A stretch of 64,000 nucleotides of DNA from Alistipes sp. (GTDB taxonomy: Bacteria > Bacteroidota > Bacteroidia > Bacteroidales > Rikenellaceae): the NCBI GenBank assembly GCA_029060215.1, contig JAIDUK010000036.1, positions 169,179-233,178 on the forward strand. Reading direction: 5' to 3'. A model generated the notes under the pieces. It did not search any database. It saw nothing but the letters and a program-made list of their open reading frames with translations, and was not told where the DNA came from. This document shows, piece by piece, positions 26,685-35,942 of the stretch. A program made the position numbers and the translations under genes. Each line of letters opens with the position of its first letter. Position 1 is the first letter of the stretch.

Positions 26685-26734
26685 CCCCGGCGCGCACACC
26701 ATTCAGGGATAGGCTCCCGCCTCGGAAATGCCCA

Positions 26735-26920
26735 AATAAATTTGGCATTCCGTTCGGCTTATTCGAACTTTGACTGCGTCTTAGATACTCCTGCCTCAAC
26801 AAAATCCAAACAAGTTTGGTTTTGTATTCGGCTTATTCGAACTTTGGCTTCGCCGAAGATACTCCCGCTCGGCAAAATGCAAGCGAGCTTGCTTTTGCTC
26901 TCGCTTATTCGTATCTTTGG
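26735..26920 (+). repeat. Three diverged tandem units (73-74 bp period) with a palindrome and promoter-like end each
   Basis: CGGCTTATTCGAACTTT (26755), CGGCTTATTCGAACTTT (26829), CGCTTATTCGTATCTTT (26902); palindromic cores CCAAATAAATTTGG, CCAAACAAGTTTGG, GCAAGCGAGCTTGC. Confidence 0.75.
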
Positions 26921-26924
26921 GCCT

Positions 26925-28601
26925 ATGATTGCAATCCGAAGACTGTTTGTCGCTGTGCTGCTGCTTGGCGGCTGCGGAGCGCCTGCGGGAGACGAAGCGC
27001 TTTTCACCCGCTTTTCGTACAACGGCAGCGATGCCCGGTTTGCGCGGGCCATCGACCCGCAGAACGAGTATTTCAACCCCGTGCTCGCCGGATTCCACCC
27101 CGACCCGAGCGTATGCCGCCGGGGCGACGACTATTTTCTGGTCAACTCGTCGTTCACGTTCTATCCGTCGATTCCGATTTTCCACAGCCGCGACCTCGTG
27201 CACTGGCGGCAGCTGGGCTTCGTGATCGACCGTCCCGGGCAGGTGCCGCTCGACTCGCTGCGCTTCAACCGCGGCATCTATGCACCCGACATCAGCTACA
27301 ATCCCCATAACGATACCTTCTACGTGGTCAACACCTGCGTCGACGGCATCGAGAACTTCGTCGTCAAGTGCCGCGATCCCTTTACGGGCGGCTGGTCCGA
27401 CCCCATTCTCCTGCCCGAAGTCGAGGGGATCGACCCCTCGTTTTTCTTCGACGACGACGGCAAGGTCTACCTGCTCCACAACGGGATGCCGCCGGGCCGA
27501 AGAGCGTGGAACAGCCACCGGGCGCTGTGGCTGCGGGAGTACGACACGGCGACCGACCGTGTGGTGGGCGACCCGGTGCTGCTGCTCGACGGCGGGCTCG
27601 ACTTCGCCGCGCAGCCCGAATGGCTCGAAGGGCCGCATATCTACAAAAAGGACGGCGAGTATATCCTGCTCGCGGCCGAGGGCGGCACCTACGAAGCCCA
27701 TTCGCAGGTGGCGCTCCGCTCGCACGACGTCCGGGGGCCTTACGTGCCTTGCGCCCGCAATCCGATTCTCACGCAGCGCGACCTGCCCGCCGCACGGCCC
27801 GACAAAGTCACCAGCACGGGCCATGCCGACATGGTGGAGACCCCCTCCGGCCAATGGTACGCCTTTTTTCTGGGGTGCCGTCCCTATGCCGACGATTTCT
27901 ACAACACAGGCCGCGAAACCTTTCTGCTTCCCGTGACATGGGAAGAGGGCGGCCCCGTCATTCTGCCGCCGGGCGAAGCGGTGCCCACGGTGGTCCGCAA
28001 AGAGGGGTTGGAGCCGGGCGGAGAACCCACGACCGGGAATTTCGGGTGGAGCACCGATTTCTCCGACGGGCTCGACGAGCGGTGGCTGACGATCCGCACG
28101 CCGCACACCGGGTGGCTGCGCACAGGCCGCCGCGGACTGACGCTCACCGACAACGGCCGCAGGCTCGACCAGACGGCCGGTCCGGCGTTCGTCGGCTGCC
28201 GCCAGCAGCACACCGATTTCACGGTGGAAACCGAATTGTTCTGCCTGCCCGCCGAGGGCCGGTTCGCGGGGCTGGCGCTTTTCCAGAACGAAAAACACAG
28301 CCTGCTCTTCGGCCGGACCCGCGATGCGGTGGTGGCCGTGCGGGTCGAAAAAGAGGCGCAGCTGCTGGCGTCGGTGCCGCTGGCGGCCGACGATGCCGCC
28401 GGGCCGCTGACCCTGCGTGTACGAGGCTCGGGCGGGAGCTGCGACCTCGAATACGCATGGGGCGACGGACCCTTCGCGACGCTGGCCGCAGGGGTCGACA
28501 CGCGCAACCTGAGCACCCATACGGCCCGCGGATTCAACGGGGTCATCGTCGGGCTCCACATCGGACGGCTCCCGGCCGGGGCGCTTGCATCGGGCGAATA
28601 A
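26925..28601 (+). CDS. Glycoside hydrolase family 43 lipoprotein with C-terminal beta-sandwich
   Basis: NPVLAGFHPDPSVCRRGDDYFLVNSSFTFYPSIPIFHSRDLVHW; EGPHIYKKDGEYILLAAEGGT; lipobox LLGGC. Confidence 0.93.
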   Translation: MIAIRRLFVAVLLLGGCGAPAGDEALFTRFSYNGSDARFARAIDPQNEYFNPVLAGFHPDPSVCRRGDDYFLVNSSFTFYPSIPIFHSRDLVHWRQLGFVIDRPGQVPLDSLRFNRGIYAPDISYNPHNDTFYVVNTCVDGIENFVVKCRDPFTGGWSDPILLPEVEGIDPSFFFDDDGKVYLLHNGMPPGRRAWNSHRALWLREYDTATDRVVGDPVLLLDGGLDFAAQPEWLEGPHIYKKDGEYILLAAEGGTYEAHSQVALRSHDVRGPYVPCARNPILTQRDLPAARPDKVTSTGHADMVETPSGQWYAFFLGCRPYADDFYNTGRETFLLPVTWEEGGPVILPPGEAVPTVVRKEGLEPGGEPTTGNFGWSTDFSDGLDERWLTIRTPHTGWLRTGRRGLTLTDNGRRLDQTAGPAFVGCRQQHTDFTVETELFCLPAEGRFAGLALFQNEKHSLLFGRTRDAVVAVRVEKEAQLLASVPLAADDAAGPLTLRVRGSGGSCDLEYAWGDGPFATLAAGVDTRNLSTHTARGFNGVIVGLHIGRLPAGALASGE

Positions 28602-28633
28602 AAATCGTAATTTTGCCCGAAAATCCGAATGCC

Positions 28634-31243
28634 GTGTCAGACATTTTAGCAGGACTGAATCCCGCCCAGCGTGCGGCGGTCGAGAACTACGATTCGCCGT
28701 CGCTCATCATCGCCGGCGCCGGGTCGGGCAAAACGCGCGTGCTCACCTCGCGCATCGCCTACATGATCGAACAGGGGGTGGCGCCGTTCAACATTCTGGC
28801 CCTCACCTTTACGAACAAGGCCGCCGAGCAGATGCGCGAGCGCATCGCACAGATGCTGCCCGACAACCGCAGCCGCTACATCCGCATGGGGACGTTCCAC
28901 TCGGTCTTTTCGCGGATCCTGCGCGAGAACGCCGACCGCATCGGCTTCCCGCAGTCGTTCACCATCTACGAGCCCTCGGACAGCAAGAACCTGTTGAAGA
29001 CCATCGTGCGCGAATTGAACCTCGACGACGACAAATACAAGCCTGCGCGGCTGGCTTCGCGCATCTCTTTCGCCAAAAACGCGTTGATTACGCCCGGCGC
29101 CTATCTGGCCAACGCGACTTTCGGCGCCGAGGACCGCGAAGCGCAGATTCCGGAGTTCGGCAACATCTACAACACCTATTGCCAGCGCTGCAAGCGCAAC
29201 GGGGCGATGGACTTCGACGACCTGCTGTTGCAAACCAACATCCTGCTGCGCGACTGCCCCGACGTGCTGGCCCGCTATCAGGAGCAGTTCCAATATATCT
29301 TGGTCGACGAGTATCAGGATACCAACTACGCGCAGTATGTCATCATCCGCCGTTTGTCGCAGACCCATTCGCGGGTGTGCGTCGTGGGCGACGACGCGCA
29401 GTCGATCTATTCGTTCCGCGGGGCCAAGATCGAAAACATCCTTTCGTTCCAAAAGGATTTCCCTTCGGCCAAGGTTTTCAAGCTCGAACAGAACTACCGT
29501 TCGACCCGCACCATCGTCGACGCGGCCAATTCGGTCATCCGGCGCAACTCCAAGAAGCTGGAGAAGAATTGTTTTTCGGAGGGCGACCAAGGCGAAAAAA
29601 TCCGCGTGCTGAAGGCCTACAACGACCGCGAGGAGGCCGAGATGGTGGTCTCCGACCTGCGCGACAAGGTGCGTGCGGCGGGCGACGAGTGGGCCGAAGC
29701 GGTGATTCTCTACCGCACCAACAACCAGTCGCTTGTGCTGGAGGAGAACCTGCGGCGGCGCGGCATTCCCTACCGGATCTACAAGGGTTCGTCGTTCTAC
29801 GACCACAAGGAAATCAAGGACCTGATGGCCTACATCCGGTTGGTGGTCAACCCGCGCGACGACGAGGCGTTCCGCCGCATCGTCAACTATCCGACGCGCG
29901 GCATCGGCGATACGACCGTGCAGCGCATCGCGCAGATCGCTGCCGAGCGGGGCGTCTCGATGTGGGAGGCGGTCGATGCCTTGGTGGCCGAACCCTCGAC
30001 CGACCCGGTGCAGAAAGCCATCGCCCGCAAGGTGGCGGAGTTCGTGGCGCTCATCCGTTCGCTCGGTGAAGCGCGGAGCGCAAAGGGGCTTTACGAGTTG
30101 GGCCACGAAATCGCGTCGCGGTCGGGGATCTTGGCAGCCTACCGGGCCGAGAATACGCCGGAAGCGGCTTCGGCCTTGAACAATATCGAGGAGCTGCTCA
30201 ATTCGATGCAGCTTTTCAAGGAGCAGCGCGACGCCGAAATCCGCGGCGGCGAGCGTCAGCCCGACGAGGAAGCCACCATCGAGGAGTGGCTGCAAAACGT
30301 CATGCTCATGACCGACATGGACAAGGACGACCCCGAGGACCGCAACAAAGTGACCCTGATGACCGTCCATTCGGCCAAGGGGCTGGAATACAAACATGTG
30401 TATATCGTCGGGTTGGAGGAAAACCTCTTCCCCTCGCAGCGCGCCATGGAGACGCCCGACGGGTTGGAAGAGGAGCGGCGGCTTTTCTATGTGGCTCTCA
30501 CGCGCGCCAAGGTGGCCGCCACGCTCTCCTACGCCGAGATGCGTTTCAAGTGGGGCGAGATGAATTTTTCGCATCCGAGTTGTTTCTTGCACGAAATCGA
30601 CCCGCAGTACCTCGAAACAGCCGCCGACCCCGACGACGAACGTCCGCTGCGCCGCGAGGAGGGCGGTTCGGCCATCGACGAGCTGCGCCGGCGCTTCGAC
30701 TACCGATTCCAGCAGAAACAGACCGGCCGCGAGGACGAACACGGCTACGGCAGCGGTCCGGCGCATCGCTATCCGCATACGGCACAGCCCTCACGCCCGC
30801 AGGGCGGCAGATACGGCGAGACGGCCGGGCGTTATGCAACCGCCGCAAACTCTCGGAGCAACGGCGGCACCCGGTTCGGAACATCAGGCTCCGGCGGTGG
30901 CCGCTTCGGCAGTTCGGGGCCGGGTGCGCCGCAGAAAAACGCCCGTTTCGAGGCCCCCAAACCCCGCACGGCGCCCGATCCGGCGCTGGTGCAGACCCCG
31001 CGTCCGTCGACCGAGGGGATGCGGCGGCTGGGCGTCCGTCAAGCTGCGGGCGGAACGACGACCGGCGGAGCGGCGGCCGGGGGCGGCTATGCCATCGGGC
31101 AGCGGGTCGAACACCAGAAATTCGGCGTGGGCATCATCCGCCGCATCGAAATGCTGGCCGAGGACCAGAAGCTGGTCATTGCCTTCGACAATGCGGGCGA
31201 AAAGACCCTGCTGGCCAAATTCGCCAAACTGACCAAATTGTAG
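28634..31243 (+). CDS. ATP-dependent DNA helicase UvrD/PcrA
   Basis: LNPAQRAAVENYDSPSLIIAGAGSGKTRVLTSRIAYM ... VDEYQDTNYAQ ... TMVHSAKGLEYKHVYIVGLEE; GTG start assumed. Confidence 0.93.
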   Translation: MSDILAGLNPAQRAAVENYDSPSLIIAGAGSGKTRVLTSRIAYMIEQGVAPFNILALTFTNKAAEQMRERIAQMLPDNRSRYIRMGTFHSVFSRILRENADRIGFPQSFTIYEPSDSKNLLKTIVRELNLDDDKYKPARLASRISFAKNALITPGAYLANATFGAEDREAQIPEFGNIYNTYCQRCKRNGAMDFDDLLLQTNILLRDCPDVLARYQEQFQYILVDEYQDTNYAQYVIIRRLSQTHSRVCVVGDDAQSIYSFRGAKIENILSFQKDFPSAKVFKLEQNYRSTRTIVDAANSVIRRNSKKLEKNCFSEGDQGEKIRVLKAYNDREEAEMVVSDLRDKVRAAGDEWAEAVILYRTNNQSLVLEENLRRRGIPYRIYKGSSFYDHKEIKDLMAYIRLVVNPRDDEAFRRIVNYPTRGIGDTTVQRIAQIAAERGVSMWEAVDALVAEPSTDPVQKAIARKVAEFVALIRSLGEARSAKGLYELGHEIASRSGILAAYRAENTPEAASALNNIEELLNSMQLFKEQRDAEIRGGERQPDEEATIEEWLQNVMLMTDMDKDDPEDRNKVTLMTVHSAKGLEYKHVYIVGLEENLFPSQRAMETPDGLEEERRLFYVALTRAKVAATLSYAEMRFKWGEMNFSHPSCFLHEIDPQYLETAADPDDERPLRREEGGSAIDELRRRFDYRFQQKQTGREDEHGYGSGPAHRYPHTAQPSRPQGGRYGETAGRYATAANSRSNGGTRFGTSGSGGGRFGSSGPGAPQKNARFEAPKPRTAPDPALVQTPRPSTEGMRRLGVRQAAGGTTTGGAAAGGGYAIGQRVEHQKFGVGIIRRIEMLAEDQKLVIAFDNAGEKTLLAKFAKLTKL

Positions 31244-31247
31244 CCCC

Positions 31248-32183
31248 ATGTCCGCGCCGCTCGTATCGGTCTGCATGACGACCTACAACCACGAGGCCTA
31301 CATCCGGCAGGCGATCGAAAGCGTGCTGGCCCAGCGGACTTCGTTCGGGGTCGAGCTGGTGTTGGGCGAGGACGGCAGCACCGACGGTACGGCGGCTATT
31401 TGCCGCGAATATGCCGAACGTTTCCCCGACCGCGTGCGGCTGGTCGGCGGCGGGGAGAATGTCGGATGGCGGGCCAACTACCGGCGCACGTTCGAGGCGT
31501 GCCGCGGCAGATACGTGGCCTACTGCGACGGCGACGACTGGTGGGAGGATCCGCAGAAGTTGCAGATGCAGGCCGACCTGCTGGAGAACGACCCCTCGTG
31601 CGGCATGTGCTGCACCGCGGCGGTCGATTTCTATCAGGCCACGGGCGAACGGAAGCCCTATCCGCCGGAGCGCTACACCGATTTCGACCGGCTGCTGCTG
31701 CGGACTACCGTGGCCAACTGCACGACCCTTGCCCGGCGCGAACTGATCGCCCGCTATTACGACGAAATCCGGCCCGAACTCCATCCCGAATGGCTCACCG
31801 ACGACTGGCCCATGTGGCTGTGGTTCGCGGCGTGCAGCCGCATCCGCTTCGTCGACCGGCCGACGGCCGTGCACCGGCGGCTGCCTGCGAGCGTCAGCCA
31901 TAGTACCGAGTACCGGCAGCGGATCGCTTTCCGCGATTCGCTCTTGGGCATAAGTCTTTGGTTTGACGAACGTTACGGCGGCGGTCGCAACCGCTTCCGC
32001 ATCCTGCGCGAACGGAGCGCCGTGGCGCTGTGGATCCTTTCCTACCACGGTCCCGTGCGCGAATATCTGGTCCGCTGGCGGCACGACCTTAAGGCGGCGC
32101 CGCGGCTTCTGCTCTGTCCCGAAGGGGCGGGTCTGCTGGTGAAAAAGGTGCTTTTCCGGCGCCGGAAAATTCTACGACCATGA
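31248..32183 (+). CDS. Glycosyltransferase family 2
   Basis: PLVSVCMTTYNHEAYIRQAIESVLAQ; YVAYCDGDDWWEDPQKLQ. Confidence 0.93.
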   Translation: MSAPLVSVCMTTYNHEAYIRQAIESVLAQRTSFGVELVLGEDGSTDGTAAICREYAERFPDRVRLVGGGENVGWRANYRRTFEACRGRYVAYCDGDDWWEDPQKLQMQADLLENDPSCGMCCTAAVDFYQATGERKPYPPERYTDFDRLLLRTTVANCTTLARRELIARYYDEIRPELHPEWLTDDWPMWLWFAACSRIRFVDRPTAVHRRLPASVSHSTEYRQRIAFRDSLLGISLWFDERYGGGRNRFRILRERSAVALWILSYHGPVREYLVRWRHDLKAAPRLLLCPEGAGLLVKKVLFRRRKILRP

Positions 32184-32833
32184 CACTCAAGCAACGTTAC
32201 GAAGGAATCATCGGCTGGTTTTCGGAGCACATGCCCGTGGCCGAAAGCGAACTGCACTACGACAACCCCTACCAGCTGCTGGTGGCCGTCATCCTCTCGG
32301 CCCAGTGCACCGACAAGCGGGTCAACATGACCACGCCCGCGCTCTTCGAAGCCTTTCCCACGCCCGACAAGATGGCGGAAGCGGGGGCGGAGGGGATTTA
32401 TCCCTACATAAAGAGCATTTCCTATCCCAACAACAAGGCGAAGAATCTGGCCGGAATGGCCCGGATGCTGTGCGAGGAGTTCGGCGGCGAGGTGCCTGCC
32501 GACCTCGATGCGATGCAGCGGCTGCCGGGTGTGGGGCGCAAGACGGCCAACGTGCTGGGGGCCGTGCTGTGGCAGCGCGAGGTGATGCCCGTCGACACGC
32601 ATGTCTTCCGCGTTTCGGAGCGTATCGGGCTGACTACCAATTCCAAGACGCCGCTACAGACCGAGCTGGCGCTCGAAAAGAACATCCCCGGCCATCTGCT
32701 GCCCGTGGCGCACCACTGGCTCATTCTCCACGGCCGCTATGTCTGCATGGCGCGCAACCCGCAGTGCGACGCATGCGGCATCGCTCCGTGGTGCCGCAAA
32801 TATGCCGCGGAACAGAAGAAAGTGAATAATTAA
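32180..32833 (+). CDS. nth: Endonuclease III
   Basis: LLVAVILSAQCTDKRVN; LPGVGRKTANVL; VDTHVFRVSERIG; C-x6-C-x2-C-x5-C cluster. Confidence 0.95.
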   Translation: MTLKQRYEGIIGWFSEHMPVAESELHYDNPYQLLVAVILSAQCTDKRVNMTTPALFEAFPTPDKMAEAGAEGIYPYIKSISYPNNKAKNLAGMARMLCEEFGGEVPADLDAMQRLPGVGRKTANVLGAVLWQREVMPVDTHVFRVSERIGLTTNSKTPLQTELALEKNIPGHLLPVAHHWLILHGRYVCMARNPQCDACGIAPWCRKYAAEQKKVNN

Positions 32834-32902
32834 TAATGAATAGGGAATAATTGTTCGTTATTGCCCTGATAATTATTCATTATTAACTATTCATTATTCA
32901 CT
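32821..32902. repeat. AT-rich inverted repeat between convergent genes
   Basis: AGTGAATAATTAATAATGAATAGGG... vs reverse complement AGTGAATAATGAATAGTTAATAATG.... Confidence 0.7.
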
Positions 32903-33695
32903 TGACAAGGCTTGTCACCGGGTATTTCAGATTCTTGTAGCCGCAGATATACCCGTTGATGCTGCCCACGCGCACGGGCGATTCGATGTAGACCGGGATC
33001 TTGTTTTCGTCGTCCGTGATCCAGATGTAGAAGACCGTGCCGTCGGTGAACGAGTAGCCCTCGGTGGTGCCCAGCTGGCAGTCGAACTTCAGGGTCCGGA
33101 ACTTGCCCATGTTGCGGATTTTCTTCACCTCGCGGCCCAGAAAGCGGTAGCGGATGTTGCGGATCGTGTCTTGCAGAACCATCCGCAGGTACTCCGGCTT
33201 GTCCTTGCTGAAGTCGTCGGCTTCGGCCGTGCGCATGTTGAAAAAGAGCGATATGGCGTCCATGCTTTCGGGCGTAAGGGGCATCTCTTTCTCGGCGAAC
33301 GGGCGCTGGCGGCTGCGCCAGCGGGTCCGGACCACCGAATCCTGCCACGCATAGTCGAACCGGCTCTCGAAGGTGTAGTCACCCTCGCGGATGTCGCTTT
33401 GGAAATGCTCGCTGCGCAGCGTCGCCGGGTCGATCCACACCTGATAGACGTCTTCCATGTTGTAGAACCAGCGATAGGTCGGCAGCGTGCGCCCCACCCC
33501 TTTGACAAGATAGTATTTCTTGCCGTCGAGCGTCGTTTCGGTCGTCGTCACCTCGACGGTCCCCACCTCGGTGTTGGGGAACATCTTGGCTTTGTAGCTC
33601 ACACGGTATTGGAGCACCTCGCCCGGGTGGTAGAGCTGGGCGGCCAGCGGTCCGGCCGTCAGCAGGAGCGATACGAGGAGCAGCAGTCGTTTCAT
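32898..33695 (-). CDS. DUF3108 domain-containing periplasmic protein
   Basis: Signal peptide; LYHPGEVLQYRVSYKAKMFPNTEVGTVEVTTTETTLDGKKYYLVKGVGRTLPTYRWFYNMEDVYQVWID. Confidence 0.85.
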   Translation of the reverse strand: MKRLLLLVSLLLTAGPLAAQLYHPGEVLQYRVSYKAKMFPNTEVGTVEVTTTETTLDGKKYYLVKGVGRTLPTYRWFYNMEDVYQVWIDPATLRSEHFQSDIREGDYTFESRFDYAWQDSVVRTRWRSRQRPFAEKEMPLTPESMDAISLFFNMRTAEADDFSKDKPEYLRMVLQDTIRNIRYRFLGREVKKIRNMGKFRTLKFDCQLGTTEGYSFTDGTVFYIWITDDENKIPVYIESPVRVGSINGYICGYKNLKYPVTSLVK

Positions 33696-33715
33696 GATTC
33701 GCGGTATTTGCAGGT

Positions 33716-35824
33716 TTACGATATGCGTGAAAAATCGGTTTCGCGGCGGCCCGAGTAGCTGCGGCGCAGTTCTTCGAGCCCCCGGTTTTCGGGCCGGGCG
33801 AGCTGCGGGTCGTCCGCAAGGATTTCGATGGCCGCCTCGCGCGAGAGGGTCAGTATCTGTACGTCGGCCGTGGGGTTGGCTATGCGCAGGTCGAAAGCCA
33901 TGCCGCTCTGCATCGTGCCGTTGACGTCGCCCGCGCCCCGCAGTTTGAGGTCGAGTTCGGCCAGCCGGAAGCCGTCGTTGGTCTCGCACATGGCTTCGAG
34001 CCGCGCCCGCGATTCTTTCGAGAGCTTGACGCCCGACATCAGGATGCAGTACGACTGTTCGCCGCCGCGCCCCACGCGCCCGCGCAGCTGGTGGAGCTGC
34101 GAAAGGCCGAAGCGTTCGGCCGATTCGATCACCATGACCGTGGCGTTGGGCACGTCGACCCCCACTTCGATGACCGACGTGGCCACCATGATCTGCGCTT
34201 CGCCCGCCTTGAACTGGCGCATCGATTCTTCCTTGTCGGCGGGTTTCATCTTGCCGTGGCAGATCGTCGTCACGTATTCGGGCAGCGGAAAGTCGCGCGA
34301 AATGGATTCGTAGCCGTCGGTAAGGTCCTTGTAGTCCATCGATTCCGATTCCTTGATCAGGGGGTAGACCACGTAGACCTGCCGCCCTTTCTTGATTTCC
34401 TGCTTCATGAAGCCGAAGAGCCGCAGCCGCGCCGCGTCGGTGTAGTGCACCGTCTTGATGGGTTTGCGGCCCGGGGGCAGTTCGTCGATCACCGACACGT
34501 CCAGATCGCCGTAGAGGGTCATGGCCAGCGTCCGCGGGATGGGCGTGGCGGTCATCACCAGCACGTGCGGCGGCCGGTGGTTCTTGGTCCAGAGCCGTGC
34601 GCGCTGTTCCACACCGAAACGGTGCTGTTCGTCGATGACCACGAACCCCAGATTGGCGAACTGCACGCGGTCTTCGATCAGCGCATGGGTTCCAATCAAA
34701 ATCTGTACCTCGCCCGATGCGATTCCGTCGAGCGCCCGCCGCCGTTCGCGGTTTTTCGACGAGCCGGTCAGGATCGCCACCCGTACGCCGAGCCCTTCGA
34801 GCATCCGGCTGAAGGTGGCGAAGTGTTGGCGCGCAAGGATTTCGGTCGGGGCCATCATGCAGGCCTGATAGCCGTTGTCCACGGCCAGCAGCATCGACAT
34901 GAGGGCCACCAGCGTCTTGCCGCTGCCCACGTCGCCTTGCAGCAGGCGGTTCATCTGGAATCCCGTCACGGTGTCGCTGCGGATCTCCTTGATGACGCGT
35001 TTCTGCGCTCCCGTGAGCGGAAACGGCAGTTTCTGCGTGTAGAACGTGTTGAAGACGCCCCCGACTTTCGGAAACAGGAATCCGTCGCTTTTGGTCATGC
35101 GGGCCGTGCGGCGCGACTGGACGTTGAGCTGCACGCCCAAGAGTTCGTCGAACTTCAGCCGATATTGGGCCCGCCGCAGCGCTTCGGGCGATTGGGGGAA
35201 GTGGATGTTGTAGTAGGCTTCGCGCAGGGGCATCAGCCCGTAGCGGGTGCGGAGCGTTTCGGGCAGCCATTCTTCGATGTGTTCCTTGGCCATCTGCCAT
35301 GCGTGGCAGATGATGCGGTACATCCCTTTGGTGCCCAGTATGTTCGAGAGTTTTTCGGTCGAGGGGTAGATGCCTTGCATCCCGCTTTCGGGTTTGCGCG
35401 AGAGGGCTTGTTCGATGGTCTCCAGTTCGGGGTGGGCCATCGAGAGTTCGCCGCGGTAGAACGAGGGGCGGCCGAAGATCAGGTATTCGCGCCCTTGTTC
35501 GATCCGTTTTTCGATCCATTTGATGCCTTGGAACCACACCAGTTCGGCCGTTCCCGAGGGGTCTTGTACATAGACCGTGAAGCGGCGTTTGCGCCCCTCG
35601 CCCGCATAGGCTACTCCCGTCACTCGGGCCCGGAACTGCACCAGCGCCGGGGCTCCTTCGGTGATTTCGGCTATGCGGTAGATCTTCGTGCGGTCGATGT
35701 AGCGCGTCGGGAAATGGCGCAACACATCGCCCAGCGTGCGGATGCGCAGTTCCTGATCCAGCAGTTTCGCCCGCGCTTCGCCCACGCCCGGCACAAATTG
35801 GATATTGCTTTCCAGCATCTTCAC
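33716..35824 (-). CDS. recG: ATP-dependent DNA helicase RecG
   Basis: LTGAQKRVIKEI...RLLQGDVGSGKTLVALMSML; IDEQHRFGVEQRA; VMTATPIPRTLAMTLYGDLDVSVIDELPPGRKPI. Confidence 0.96.
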   Translation of the reverse strand: MKMLESNIQFVPGVGEARAKLLDQELRIRTLGDVLRHFPTRYIDRTKIYRIAEITEGAPALVQFRARVTGVAYAGEGRKRRFTVYVQDPSGTAELVWFQGIKWIEKRIEQGREYLIFGRPSFYRGELSMAHPELETIEQALSRKPESGMQGIYPSTEKLSNILGTKGMYRIICHAWQMAKEHIEEWLPETLRTRYGLMPLREAYYNIHFPQSPEALRRAQYRLKFDELLGVQLNVQSRRTARMTKSDGFLFPKVGGVFNTFYTQKLPFPLTGAQKRVIKEIRSDTVTGFQMNRLLQGDVGSGKTLVALMSMLLAVDNGYQACMMAPTEILARQHFATFSRMLEGLGVRVAILTGSSKNRERRRALDGIASGEVQILIGTHALIEDRVQFANLGFVVIDEQHRFGVEQRARLWTKNHRPPHVLVMTATPIPRTLAMTLYGDLDVSVIDELPPGRKPIKTVHYTDAARLRLFGFMKQEIKKGRQVYVVYPLIKESESMDYKDLTDGYESISRDFPLPEYVTTICHGKMKPADKEESMRQFKAGEAQIMVATSVIEVGVDVPNATVMVIESAERFGLSQLHQLRGRVGRGGEQSYCILMSGVKLSKESRARLEAMCETNDGFRLAELDLKLRGAGDVNGTMQSGMAFDLRIANPTADVQILTLSREAAIEILADDPQLARPENRGLEELRRSYSGRRETDFSRIS

Positions 35825-35942
35825 AGGACAAAGGTACGAAATTCATTCGATTTTTTGCCGGGGCGCAGTATCTTCGGCGAAGTCCTTGTTTGTTTTTTGC
35901 CTGCTTTGCGTTATCTTCGCAGAAGTTATTCCGAGAATCGAA

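Noticed and set aside
30700-31080. Gly/Arg-rich low-complexity region in the helicase as a novel domain
   Set aside because: A disordered linker before a small C-terminal domain is usual for PcrA-type helicases.
27368-31243. 1291-aa plus-strand ORF as a giant fusion
   Set aside because: N-terminal 420 aa are an alternative frame of GH43; the real UvrD/PcrA starts near 28634.
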